Part shown: piece after piece, positions 1-6,081 of the stretch
How the letters are laid out: every line of letters starts with the position of its first letter
Position numbering within the stretch: the stretch's first letter is position 1
DNA from: an uncultured Oscillospiraceae bacterium
Lineage (GTDB): Bacteria; Bacillota; Clostridia; Oscillospirales; Oscillospiraceae
Length of the DNA: 6,936 bases
Reading direction: 5' to 3'
Assembly: GCA_949093475.1 (NCBI GenBank)
Contig: CARXAY010000070.1
Coordinates: forward strand, 1 to 6,936
Made by a program: the position numbers and the translations under genes
Notes under the pieces: model-generated
The model's database searches: none
Told to the model about the DNA's origin: nothing
What the model saw: the letters and a program-made list of their open reading frames with translations, nothing else

Positions 1-921
1 GCGCACCTCGGTCTTGGCGGGGTGGGCGTTCACGTCCACCTTGTCGGGTGAGATGTTCAAATAGAGTACGGCGGCGGGGAATTTCCCCACCATCCGCTGG
101 TTTTCATAGGCTTTTTCCAGCGCCACGGTGAGCCGCTTGGACTGCACCCAGCGGCCGTTGACGAAAAAGTGCTGGCCGGCCCGGCTGCCCCGGCAGGCAG
201 TGGGGCGGGAGACATAGCCGAACACCTGAAGGCCGGGAAACCCATAGGGACGGACAAAAAGCATATCGGGGGCTTCGTCGGGCATGAGGGTGTGGATCAC
301 CGCCAGCGGCTCGCCGTCGCCGGGGGTGGTGAACACGCTGCGCTCGTCCCGGATGAAACGGAAGGAGACCTCCGGGTGGCCCAGCGCCTGCCGCTCCACC
401 ACGGCCTGCGCGGCGTTGCCCTCGGCCACGTCCTTTTTCAGGTACTTATACCGGGCGGGATGGAAGAAAAAGAGGTCGCGCACCACCACCGTCGTGCCGT
501 CGCCGCAGCCTGCGTCCCCCTCCTCCACCGGCTCGCTGCACTCTATGGAATAGGCGTATCCCATGTTCTGCTCCTTGGGCTTGCTGAGCATCTGCACCCG
601 TGCCACGGCTGCAATGGCGGCCAGAGCCTCACCGCGAAAGCCCAGCGTCTCGATGGCGTCCAGATCGGAGGCGGTGGAGATCTTGCTGGTGGCGTGGCGG
701 AGGAAGGCGGTGGCCATCTCCTCCTTGGGGATGCCGCAGCCGTTGTCGGTGACGCGGATATAGGTCGCGCCGCCGTTGCGGATCTCCACGGTGATCTGGG
801 TCGCGCCGGCGTCCACGGCGTTTTCCACCAGCTCCTTGACCACCGAAGCGGGCCGTTCCACCACCTCGCCCGCGGCGATCAGGTCGGCCAGCGCCTTGTC
901 CATTACTTGAATGTGGGGCAT
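1..921 (-). CDS. mutL: DNA mismatch repair protein MutL, N-terminal part (runs off left edge)
   Basis: MutL is the GHKL-family ATPase that couples mismatch recognition by MutS to downstream strand removal. The frame is open from ATG at 921 to base 1, giving 307 residues with no stop, so roughly the second half of a usual 600-700-residue MutL is missing. Visible GHKL motifs are: IAAGEVVERPASVVKELVEN at residues 15-34, with E30 matching the E. coli catalytic base E29 and N34 the Mg-binding Asn; DNGCGI at 59-64 (D59 corresponds to E. coli D58); HATSKI at 76-81; GFRGEAL at 94-100; and NAHPAKTEV near 298-306, with the conserved ATP-contacting lysine at 303. The start is fixed by a strong tandem GGAGGAGG site 7 nt upstream; a second in-frame ATG at 903 has no such site. 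The gene lies 173 bp downstream of the CPBP gene, behind a palindromic element. The endonuclease motif expected in Firmicute MutL would lie outside the window. Identity is near certain. Confidence 0.98.
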   Translation of the reverse strand, partial: MPHIQVMDKALADLIAAGEVVERPASVVKELVENAVDAGATQITVEIRNGGATYIRVTDNGCGIPKEEMATAFLRHATSKISTASDLDAIETLGFRGEALAAIAAVARVQMLSKPKEQNMGYAYSIECSEPVEEGDAGCGDGTTVVVRDLFFFHPARYKYLKKDVAEGNAAQAVVERQALGHPEVSFRFIRDERSVFTTPGDGEPLAVIHTLMPDEAPDMLFVRPYGFPGLQVFGYVSRPTACRGSRAGQHFFVNGRWVQSKRLTVALEKAYENQRMVGKFPAAVLYLNISPDKVDVNAHPAKTEVR

Positions 922-928
922 ACCACCA

Positions 929-938
929 CCTCCTCCTT
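929..938 (-). promoter_or_regulatory. Ribosome binding site of mutL
   Basis: On the minus strand, AAGGAGGAGG precedes the ATG at 921. The proximal GGAGG leaves a 7-nt spacer. This near-perfect tandem Shine-Dalgarno sequence selects ATG 921 over the internal ATG at 903. It also means mutL can start translation independently, despite the long gap to the gene upstream. Confidence 0.9.
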
Positions 939-953
939 AAATCAATTCTGCTT

Positions 954-1068
954 GGGCCCCTTTGGAAAGGGGCTGTCAGCCGAAGGCTGACTGGGGATTG
1001 GCCCTTTGCCGTCTCGAACAATCCCCCGTCAGACGCTTCGCGTCTGCCACCCCCTTTCAAAAGGGGGC
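954..1068. repeat. Nested palindromic intergenic element (REP/MITE-like), five hairpins
   Basis: This non-coding stretch is almost entirely inverted repeats. On the plus strand: hairpin A 956-973 (8-bp arms GCCCCTTT/AAAGGGGC, loop GG); hairpin B 975-991 (7-bp arms GTCAGCC/GGCTGAC, loop GAA); central stem C 993-1000 with 1019-1026 (GGGGATTG/CAATCCCC) around an 18-nt loop; hairpin D 1030-1046 (CAGACGC/GCGTCTG, loop TTC); hairpin E 1050-1067 (CCCCCTTT/AAAGGGGG, loop CA). Read inward from each end, both halves show the same order: a C-rich/G-rich hairpin, a hairpin with a GAA loop, then GGGGATTG. The whole is therefore also one imperfect inverted repeat with arms of about 45-50 nt. No open reading frame in it resembles a protein. 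No U-run follows the last hairpin on the minus strand, so it is not a standard terminator. I infer a mobile palindromic repeat present elsewhere in the genome; copy number cannot be seen here. Confidence 0.85.
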
Positions 1069-1094
1069 TACGCAATCTGGGCGGCGCGCCGTTT

Positions 1095-1817
1095 TCAGGC
1101 GATTAACGCAAACACCAAAAACAATCCGTTCAGGATCACCCGCAGGGCCATGGGGGTGAACACTGAGCCGCCGATGTCATAGGCCCACGTGCAGGCGGCG
1201 GCCAGCGGGATGTAGCGCAGGGCCAGCAGCAGATAGAGCGGCCCGCCGTCGGGGAGCATGAACTGCCACACCGCCATCACCGCAGACAGGCCGATGGATA
1301 CGGCGTAAGCCACGATGCGGTTTTTCTTGCGAAGAGAGCCGAACAGCAGCCCCCGGAAGAGGATCTCCTCCACCATGGGCCGCAAAAACATCACCACGGC
1401 GGTGGTGCAGAGGGGAGAAAAGAGAAACTGCGCCCGATAGTCCCCGATGACGGGGTTTTCCACCGGCAGGGGGATCAGGGAGAGGAGGACAGTGAGCGCC
1501 AGTCCCCCTAAAAAGCCCGTCACCAGCGCAAACAAGTTCTGGCGGGTGTTGTCCTGCAAAATGCGAAAGGCGTTTTTCAGAAAGTTCCAAAAGACCGCCA
1601 CCAGCAGAAGCAGCACGGCGGCGTAGTAAATGGCGGAGGACTCGGCGGCGGGGATGCCCAGCTCCAGATGCTCGTCCAAAAAGCGGGTCGCCAGCCCCAC
1701 CAAAAAGGGAAACACAAAGAGGTAGAGGCCGAAAAAGACCCAGCCCACCCGCTGTTCCTCCTCGGTGAGCTGCGGCCGCCACTGGATTTGTCCGGGGGTC
1801 TTTATCCTTCGTTCCAT
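1095..1817 (-). CDS. CPBP-family (CAAX protease/bacteriocin-processing-like) membrane protein with degenerate motifs 2 and 3
   Basis: A 240-residue, very hydrophobic protein with about seven likely membrane segments (near residues 24-43, 62-80, 95-115, 131-149, 168-187, 194-213 and 219-239). Motif 1 of the CPBP/ABI family is clear: VEEILFRG, with E150, E151 and R155. Where active members carry FxxxH (motif 2), this protein has MAVWQ at 181-185. Where they carry HxxxN (motif 3), it has RVILN at 226-230. Both metal-linked histidines thus appear replaced (Gln and Arg), while the Glu pair and Asn230 remain. Family membership is well supported. Proteolytic activity is doubtful and no substrate can be named. 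ATG 1817 is chosen; it overlaps the end of mutS by 16 nt, which suggests translational coupling. The ribosome binding site is weak (AAGGA about 12 nt upstream). An upstream in-frame TTG at 1829 is a less likely start. The position between mutS and mutL suggests co-expression but does not prove a repair role. Confidence 0.85.
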   Translation of the reverse strand: MERRIKTPGQIQWRPQLTEEEQRVGWVFFGLYLFVFPFLVGLATRFLDEHLELGIPAAESSAIYYAAVLLLLVAVFWNFLKNAFRILQDNTRQNLFALVTGFLGGLALTVLLSLIPLPVENPVIGDYRAQFLFSPLCTTAVVMFLRPMVEEILFRGLLFGSLRKKNRIVAYAVSIGLSAVMAVWQFMLPDGGPLYLLLALRYIPLAAACTWAYDIGGSVFTPMALRVILNGLFLVFALIA

Positions 1818-4261
1818 TTCAGATCCCAATCCTTCATCAGCTCCTTGGCCCGCTCCACCACGGGGGCGGGAACGTCCGCCAGCAGGGCCACCTCAATGCC
1901 GTAGCTCTCGCTGGCCGCGCCGGTAATGATCTTGCGTAAAAACACCACCCGGTCGCCCCGCTTCTGGGCGGCGATGGAGAAATTCCGGGCGCGCACCAGC
2001 TGGTGGGCCACCGGGCAGAGGGCGTGGTAGTGGGTGGAGAAGAAGGTGCGCGCCTTCAGGGTGTCGGCGCAGTATTCCATCACGGAGCGGGCGATGCACG
2101 CCCCGTCCAGCGTCGATGTGCCCCGGCCGATCTCGTCCAGAAGGAGCAGACTCCTGTCCGTGGCCTGCGCAAGGATCTGGGAGACCTCCAGCATCTCCAC
2201 CATAAAGGTGGACTGCCCGCTGGCCAAGTCGTCCGACGCGCCGATGCGGGTGAACACCCGGTCGGCCACCCCGATGTGGGCCGCCCGCGCCGGGACGAAA
2301 GACCCCATCTGGGCCATGAGGACGATGAGGCCGATCTGGCGCATATAGGTGGATTTTCCCGCCATGTTCGGGCCGGTGATGAGGGCCACGTTCCACTTTT
2401 CTGCGTCCATCTGGGTGTCGTTGGGAACAAAGACCCCGTCGGTCAGGGTCTTTTCCACCACGGCGTGCCGCCCGTCCACAATGTCCAGCGCCTTGGAGCC
2501 GTCCACCGTGGGACGGACGTACCGCTCCTCCACGGCGAGAGAGGCGAGGGCGGCCAGTACATCCAACTGCGCGGCTGCGTCGGCGTTGAGCTGGATGGCC
2601 GCCGTCTGGGCCACCGCCTTGGAGCGCAGATCGCAAAAGAGGTCGTATTCCAGCGCGGCCACCCGGTCGCGGGCGTTCAGAATTTCCTCCTCCAACTCCT
2701 TGAGCTGGGGGGTGATGTACCGCTCGGCGTTGACCAAGGTCTGCTTGCGGTCGTAGTCGTCGGGCACTTGCCCCTTGTAGGCGTTGGAGACCTCGATATA
2801 GTAGCCGAACACCTTGTTGTATTTGACCTTCAGGGATTTGATGCCGGTGCGCTCCCGCTCGGCGGCCTCGATGTCCGCCACCGCCTGTCCGCCGTTTTTC
2901 ACCAGCGAACGGTAGTGATCCACCTGCGGGTCGTAGCCGTCGGCAATGATGCCGCCGTCCTTCACCGTGGTGGGAAGCTCCCGCTTTTGAATGGCCCGGT
3001 CAAGCTCCTGCTGGAGATCGCGCAGGTCGTCCAGTTGGCCCAGAAGGTCGGTCAAAATGCCGCTTTGGGGCGCGCCCAGCGCAGCCTTCACCGCAGGGAT
3101 GGGGGCGAGGGCGTCGCAGAGGGAGAGCAGCTCCTTGGCGCTCCCTGTGCCGCAGCCCAGACGGGCCACCGCCCGCTCTAAATCACCCATGTCGGAGAGC
3201 GCCGTGCGTAACGCTTCCCGCTTGGGGGTGTCGGCCACCAGCTCGGCCACGCCGTCCTGACGGCGGAGGATGGCGGGAACGTCCACCAAGGGACGCTCCA
3301 CCCACGCGCGCAGGCGGCGGTGGCCCATGGCGGTCTTGCAGCGATCCATCACCCACAGCAGGCTGCCCCGCTTGTCCTTGGAACGGATGGTCTCGGTCAG
3401 CTCCAAATTGCGGCGGGTGGCGTGGTCAAGCTCCATGTAGGTGCGCTCCCCCGCGGCGGAGAGGGTCTTGAGGTGGGGAAGAACGTCCACCCGCTGGGTG
3501 TCATAGAGGTAAGCCAGCAGTCCTCCCAGCGCGCCCAGCGCGGCGTCTGCGCCGTCCCCAAGGGAGGGGGCGAGCCTGTCCCACTCGCCGGGGAACTGCC
3601 GCTGGGCCAAGGGCGCGGCCCGCTTGACGGTGAACACCGCGCCGGGGAGGGTCTCCCGGTGGCACTCCACCCGCCCGGCAAGGAGCTTTTCCAGCGCGGC
3701 GCAGGTGGCCTCGTCGGTCACCAGCTCGGCCACGGCGCGGCTCTCCAACTCGCTCATCAGGCGGGAGCGGTCTTGGGGGTAGGGAAGGGCCAGCACCGAG
3801 GTCTCGCCGGTGGACAGGTCGCAGAAGGCTACCCCCGCGAAGCCCTTTTCCAGAAAAACGGCGGAGAGGTAATTGTTGGCCTCCGACTCCAGCGCGTCGT
3901 CCGCCAGCAGCGTGCCGGGGGTGACGATGCGCTTCACGTCCCGGTCTACCAAGCCCTGCGCCAGCGCGGGGTCTTCCATCTGCTCGCAAATGACCACCTT
4001 ATACCCCTTGGCGGCCAGCTTGGCAAGGTAGCCTTGAACCGCGTGGTGGGGCACGCCGCACATGGGCACCTGCTCCTCGGGGGGCTTGTTGCGGTCACGG
4101 GTGGTGAGGGCGAGGCCCAGCTCCTTGGACGCAGTCTTGGCGTCCTCGAAGAACATCTCATAAAAATCGCCCAGCCGGAAAAACACCAGACAGTCGGGGT
4201 GCTGCCCCTTGATCTGGAGATATTGCCGCATCATGGGCGTGAGGCCCTTTTTCTCTGCCAT
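1802..4261 (-). CDS. mutS: DNA mismatch repair protein MutS
   Basis: MutS binds mismatches and small insertion/deletion loops as a dimer and recruits MutL upon ATP binding. The 819-residue protein is full length at the N-terminus: LTPMMRQYL at 7-15 is followed by GDFYEMF at 31-37, carrying the mismatch-wedging Phe33-x-Glu35 pair. Connector, core/lever and clamp domains follow to about residue 560. The ABC-type ATPase domain has Walker A GPNMAGKST at 630-638 (K636), then the ASDDLASGQSTFMVEM signature segment, Walker B LLLLDEIGRGTST with D709 and E710, and FSTHYHAL. The SYGIEVALLADVP helix-turn-helix segment is present, but the protein stops about 22 residues later, without the 50-odd-residue tail found in E. 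coli (853 aa) and B. subtilis MutS. The ATG directly follows the TAG of the upstream gene (TAGATG), with a GAGG site about 9 nt upstream. The 3' end overlaps the CPBP gene. Confidence 0.99.
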   Translation of the reverse strand: MAEKKGLTPMMRQYLQIKGQHPDCLVFFRLGDFYEMFFEDAKTASKELGLALTTRDRNKPPEEQVPMCGVPHHAVQGYLAKLAAKGYKVVICEQMEDPALAQGLVDRDVKRIVTPGTLLADDALESEANNYLSAVFLEKGFAGVAFCDLSTGETSVLALPYPQDRSRLMSELESRAVAELVTDEATCAALEKLLAGRVECHRETLPGAVFTVKRAAPLAQRQFPGEWDRLAPSLGDGADAALGALGGLLAYLYDTQRVDVLPHLKTLSAAGERTYMELDHATRRNLELTETIRSKDKRGSLLWVMDRCKTAMGHRRLRAWVERPLVDVPAILRRQDGVAELVADTPKREALRTALSDMGDLERAVARLGCGTGSAKELLSLCDALAPIPAVKAALGAPQSGILTDLLGQLDDLRDLQQELDRAIQKRELPTTVKDGGIIADGYDPQVDHYRSLVKNGGQAVADIEAAERERTGIKSLKVKYNKVFGYYIEVSNAYKGQVPDDYDRKQTLVNAERYITPQLKELEEEILNARDRVAALEYDLFCDLRSKAVAQTAAIQLNADAAAQLDVLAALASLAVEERYVRPTVDGSKALDIVDGRHAVVEKTLTDGVFVPNDTQMDAEKWNVALITGPNMAGKSTYMRQIGLIVLMAQMGSFVPARAAHIGVADRVFTRIGASDDLASGQSTFMVEMLEVSQILAQATDRSLLLLDEIGRGTSTLDGACIARSVMEYCADTLKARTFFSTHYHALCPVAHQLVRARNFSIAAQKRGDRVVFLRKIITGAASESYGIEVALLADVPAPVVERAKELMKDWDLKWNEG

Positions 4262-4531
4262 CTACTTCTTCCTCGCTTTCCACTTTTCACCGGCGATCAG
4301 GCCCGCGACCACACCCAGCGCAAAGGCCGGGATCATCGGCACCATTAAAAACCCCACGCCATAGCTCTGGGTCGGGATAGCCCACGCCAGCATGCTGCCA
4401 AACGCCACCACGCCAAGCACCGTAGGGACGATCCAAACCATGCTCCGGTTACGGCAGCGGACGACCGCCCAAGCCTCCAGCGCGGCGACCAACACAAAGG
4501 GCAGCGCGCCGCAGATCAAAAACAACTCCAT
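4262..4531 (-). CDS. Small three-helix membrane protein of unknown function
   Basis: I do not recognise this 89-residue protein. It has three probable membrane segments, about residues 2-24, 31-52 and 58-81. A short positive loop (RCRNR, 25-29) lies after the first, and the C-terminal tail is basic (KWKARKK, 83-89). It lacks cysteine pairs, signal-peptidase sites or enzyme motifs that I can identify. The start is ATG 4531, whose A is shared with the miaB stop in TGATG, preceded by GGGGAGG 7 nt upstream. A longer version starting at 4576 would add a Gly/Arg-rich leader inside miaB and is not supported. The stop TAG abuts the mutS ATG. This tight packing argues that it is a real, co-translated gene. 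Bacillus has ymcA and cotE in the same slot, but this protein resembles neither, since both of those are soluble. Confidence 0.82.
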   Translation of the reverse strand: MELFLICGALPFVLVAALEAWAVVRCRNRSMVWIVPTVLGVVAFGSMLAWAIPTQSYGVGFLMVPMIPAFALGVVAGLIAGEKWKARKK

Positions 4532-5958
4532 CAGCCCGCCTCCCCAGCCTTTGCCACCTCGCCGAACAAGGCCCATGTGGTGGCGGCGGTGATGGTCAAG
4601 TCCTGATATGTGCCGATGAGGGCCTCGTCCCCGGTGAGGTGGACAAGCCGCCCCGAATTGGTGCGGGCGGTGAGGTTGTTGCGCTTGTCTTGGCCCTTGC
4701 CGTCCACCAAGCAGCGGAAGGTCTTGCCCACGTAGCCCTCGTGAATTTCCTTGGAGATTTGATTTTGCGCGTCAACTAAGCGTTGAAAATTAGCCTGTTT
4801 CTCCTCCGGGGAAAGAACGTCCGGCCATGTGGCCGCCGGCGTGCCGGGGCGGGGGGAGTAGATGAAGGTAAAGAGGGCGTCGAAGCGCACGGCCTCGATG
4901 AGCTTCAAGGTGTCCTCAAATTCTTCTGTGGTCTCCCCGGGGAAGCCCACGATCACGTCGCTGGTCAAGACGATGTCGGGGATGCGCGCGCGCAGGGCGG
5001 CGACCTTTTCCAAATACTGCGCGGCGGTGTACCCCCGGTTCATGGCCTTCAGCACCCGGTCGTTGCCGCACTGGAAGGGGAGGTGGAGATGGTGGGCGAT
5101 CTTGGGGCTGGCGGCCATGGCGTCAAACAGCTCCTCGGAGGCGTCCTTGGGGTGGGAGGTCATAAACCGCACCAAAAAGTCGCCGGGCAGGGCGCAGATC
5201 TCCCGCAGCAGCCGGGGGAAGTTCCAGCCGTTTTGCAGATCCTTGCCGTAGGAGTTCACGTTCTGGCCCAGAAGGTTCACTTCCTTGCAGCCGTTTGCCA
5301 GCAGGGCCTTCACCTCGTCCAAAATGTCCTCCGGCGCGCGGGAGCGTTCCCGCCCCCGGACGTAGGGGACAATGCAGTAAGAGCAGAAGTTGTTGCAGCC
5401 GTACATGACGCTGACCCAAGACTTCAGGGCGTTTTGCCGCACCAGCGGGATGCCCTCGGCGATCGCCCCGTCCCCGCCGGGGGTGTCAAACACCCGTCCC
5501 CGGCGGTGAAGCACCCGCTGCAAAAGCTCCGGGAAACGCCACAGGGCATGGGTGTCAAAGACGATGTCCACGTGGCGGTAGGACGCGCGCACCTTCTCCA
5601 CCACCACGTCCTCCCCCATCATGCAGCCGCACAGACAGATGATCTGGGAGGGCTTTTTGGCCTTGGTATGTACCAGCGCGCCCACATTGCCCAGCACCCG
5701 GTCTTCCGCGTGGGCGCGGACGGCGCAGGTGTTGATGACGATCACATCCGCGTCCTTTTCCGCATCGGTGAAGGCGTAGCCCATGGCGCGAAGGTAGCCC
5801 CGGATGCGTTCGGAATCCGCTTCGTTCTGCTGGCAGCCGTAGGTGTCCACAAAGGCCAGCGGCGCGCGGTGGGCCGCGGCGTTTTCCTCGGCGATCTGGG
5901 CGCAAATGTCCAGCTGCCGGGCGATATTTTCCGCAGAAATGGGGGGCTTGGGGGGCAT
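4531..5958 (-). CDS. miaB: tRNA-2-methylthio-N6-isopentenyladenosine-37 synthase (methylthiotransferase) MiaB
   Basis: MiaB is a radical-SAM enzyme that inserts sulfur and a methyl group at C2 of i6A37 in tRNAs reading UNN codons, giving ms2i6A37. The protein has 475 residues. The N-terminal UPF0004 domain has the three auxiliary [4Fe-4S] cysteines: C42 in TYGCQQNEADS, C78 in INTCAVR and C112 in CGCMMGE. The radical-SAM triad CxxxCxxC is C188, C192 and C195 in YGCNNFCSYCIVPYVRG. Other supporting motifs are NLLGQNVNSYG, MTSHPKD and DVIVGFPGET, followed by a C-terminal TRAM domain for RNA binding. The start is ATG 5958 with GGAGG 8 nt upstream. The in-frame GTG at 5967 overlaps that site, so it is rejected. 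About 35 extra residues precede the first conserved domain, as in other Firmicute MiaB proteins. It is the first gene after the promoter, and its stop overlaps the next start. The related MtaB and RimO families are less likely given the QQNEADSE signature. Confidence 0.97.
   Translation of the reverse strand: MPPKPPISAENIARQLDICAQIAEENAAAHRAPLAFVDTYGCQQNEADSERIRGYLRAMGYAFTDAEKDADVIVINTCAVRAHAEDRVLGNVGALVHTKAKKPSQIICLCGCMMGEDVVVEKVRASYRHVDIVFDTHALWRFPELLQRVLHRRGRVFDTPGGDGAIAEGIPLVRQNALKSWVSVMYGCNNFCSYCIVPYVRGRERSRAPEDILDEVKALLANGCKEVNLLGQNVNSYGKDLQNGWNFPRLLREICALPGDFLVRFMTSHPKDASEELFDAMAASPKIAHHLHLPFQCGNDRVLKAMNRGYTAAQYLEKVAALRARIPDIVLTSDVIVGFPGETTEEFEDTLKLIEAVRFDALFTFIYSPRPGTPAATWPDVLSPEEKQANFQRLVDAQNQISKEIHEGYVGKTFRCLVDGKGQDKRNNLTARTNSGRLVHLTGDEALIGTYQDLTITAATTWALFGEVAKAGEAG
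4539..4545 (-). promoter_or_regulatory. Ribosome binding site deciding the start of the small membrane protein
   Basis: GGGGAGG on the minus strand lies inside the last codons of miaB, 7 nt before ATG 4531. It supports the 89-residue form and a TGATG stop-start coupling with miaB. Confidence 0.75.
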
Positions 5959-5966
5959 AGGCTTCA

Positions 5967-5971
5967 CCTCC
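5967..5971 (-). promoter_or_regulatory. Ribosome binding site deciding the start of miaB
   Basis: GGAGG on the minus strand with an 8-nt spacer to ATG 5958. Its last base is the first base of an in-frame GTG (5967-5965), so that GTG cannot be the start if this site is used. Confidence 0.85.
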
Positions 5972-5977
5972 GAAACG

Positions 5978-6012
5978 TCAGATTTCGTAATGGGTCATTA
6001 TATCAGATTTCG
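5978..6012. repeat. 10-bp direct repeat flanking the miaB promoter -10 box
   Basis: CGAAATCTGA occurs twice on the minus strand, at 6012-6003 (inside the promoter spacer) and at 5987-5978 (just downstream of the expected start of transcription). The start-to-start distance is 25 bp and the -10 box lies between the copies. Such placement would suit a repressor operator. However, it could also be a small chance duplication; no known operator is recognised. Confidence 0.4.
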
Positions 6013-6025
6013 AGGGGCTTTTCAA
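5997..6025 (-). promoter_or_regulatory. SigA-type promoter of the miaB-mutS-mutL operon
   Basis: On the minus strand, -35 TTGAAA (6025-6020) and -10 TATAAT (6002-5997) are separated by exactly 17 bp. TG precedes the -10 box at the extended -10 position (TGATATAAT). Transcription should start near 5990, leaving a leader of roughly 30 nt before miaB ATG 5958. It is the only good vegetative promoter I see in the window, and the tight gene packing that follows suggests it drives the genes through at least the CPBP gene and probably mutL. Confidence 0.87.
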
Positions 6026-6028
6026 TAG

Positions 6029-6072
6029 GGACACAAAAAACACCCGCCTCCCGGCGGGTGTTTTTTGTGTCC
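6029..6072. terminator. Intrinsic terminator after thrS, perfect 20-bp stem
   Basis: Arms 6029-6048 and 6053-6072 are fully complementary around a TCCC loop. On the minus strand, the GC-rich core CACCCGCC/GGCGGGTG is followed by TTTTTT, a classic Rho-independent terminator 9 bp past the thrS stop. The matching A-tract on the other side gives the same layout on the plus strand, so it can work in both directions. It ends only 3 bp before the -35 box of the next operon, separating thrS from miaB. Confidence 0.95.
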
Positions 6073-6081
6073 TTGAATGGC

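Noticed and set aside
169..990. 273-codon plus-strand open frame opposite mutL
   Set aside because: It covers mutL, whose GHKL motifs are unambiguous, and runs into the palindromic element; no supporting motif.
954..1068. Palindromic element as a Rho-independent terminator of the CPBP gene
   Set aside because: No T-run follows any of the hairpins in the minus-strand direction, and mutL downstream has no evident promoter of its own.
954..1068. CRISPR-like array
   Set aside because: The repeats are inverted hairpins placed back to back, with no evenly spaced direct repeats or unique spacers and no cas genes.
629..1075. 148-codon minus-strand frame spanning the palindromic element and the mutL start
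   Set aside because: Out of frame with mutL, composed of repeat and shadow sequence, Arg/Gly-rich without motifs.
1082..1091. CGGCGCGCCG palindrome just after the CPBP stop
   Set aside because: Short GC palindromes are common by chance in GC-rich DNA; nothing else marks it as a binding site.
2003..3181. 392-codon open frame on the plus strand opposite mutS
   Set aside because: It is the antisense of a clear mutS in GC-rich DNA, where long shadow frames are expected. Its His/Gly/Val-rich translation has no recognisable motif and it has no separate promoter.
3320..4348. 342-codon plus-strand open frame opposite the mutS 5' end and the small membrane gene
   Set aside because: Same shadow effect; low-complexity Gly/Leu/His-rich product with no family signature.
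4532..4576. Upstream start at 4576 for the small membrane protein
   Set aside because: It would add a Gly/Arg-rich leader wholly inside miaB, while ATG 4531 has a well-spaced GGGGAGG and a TGATG coupling.
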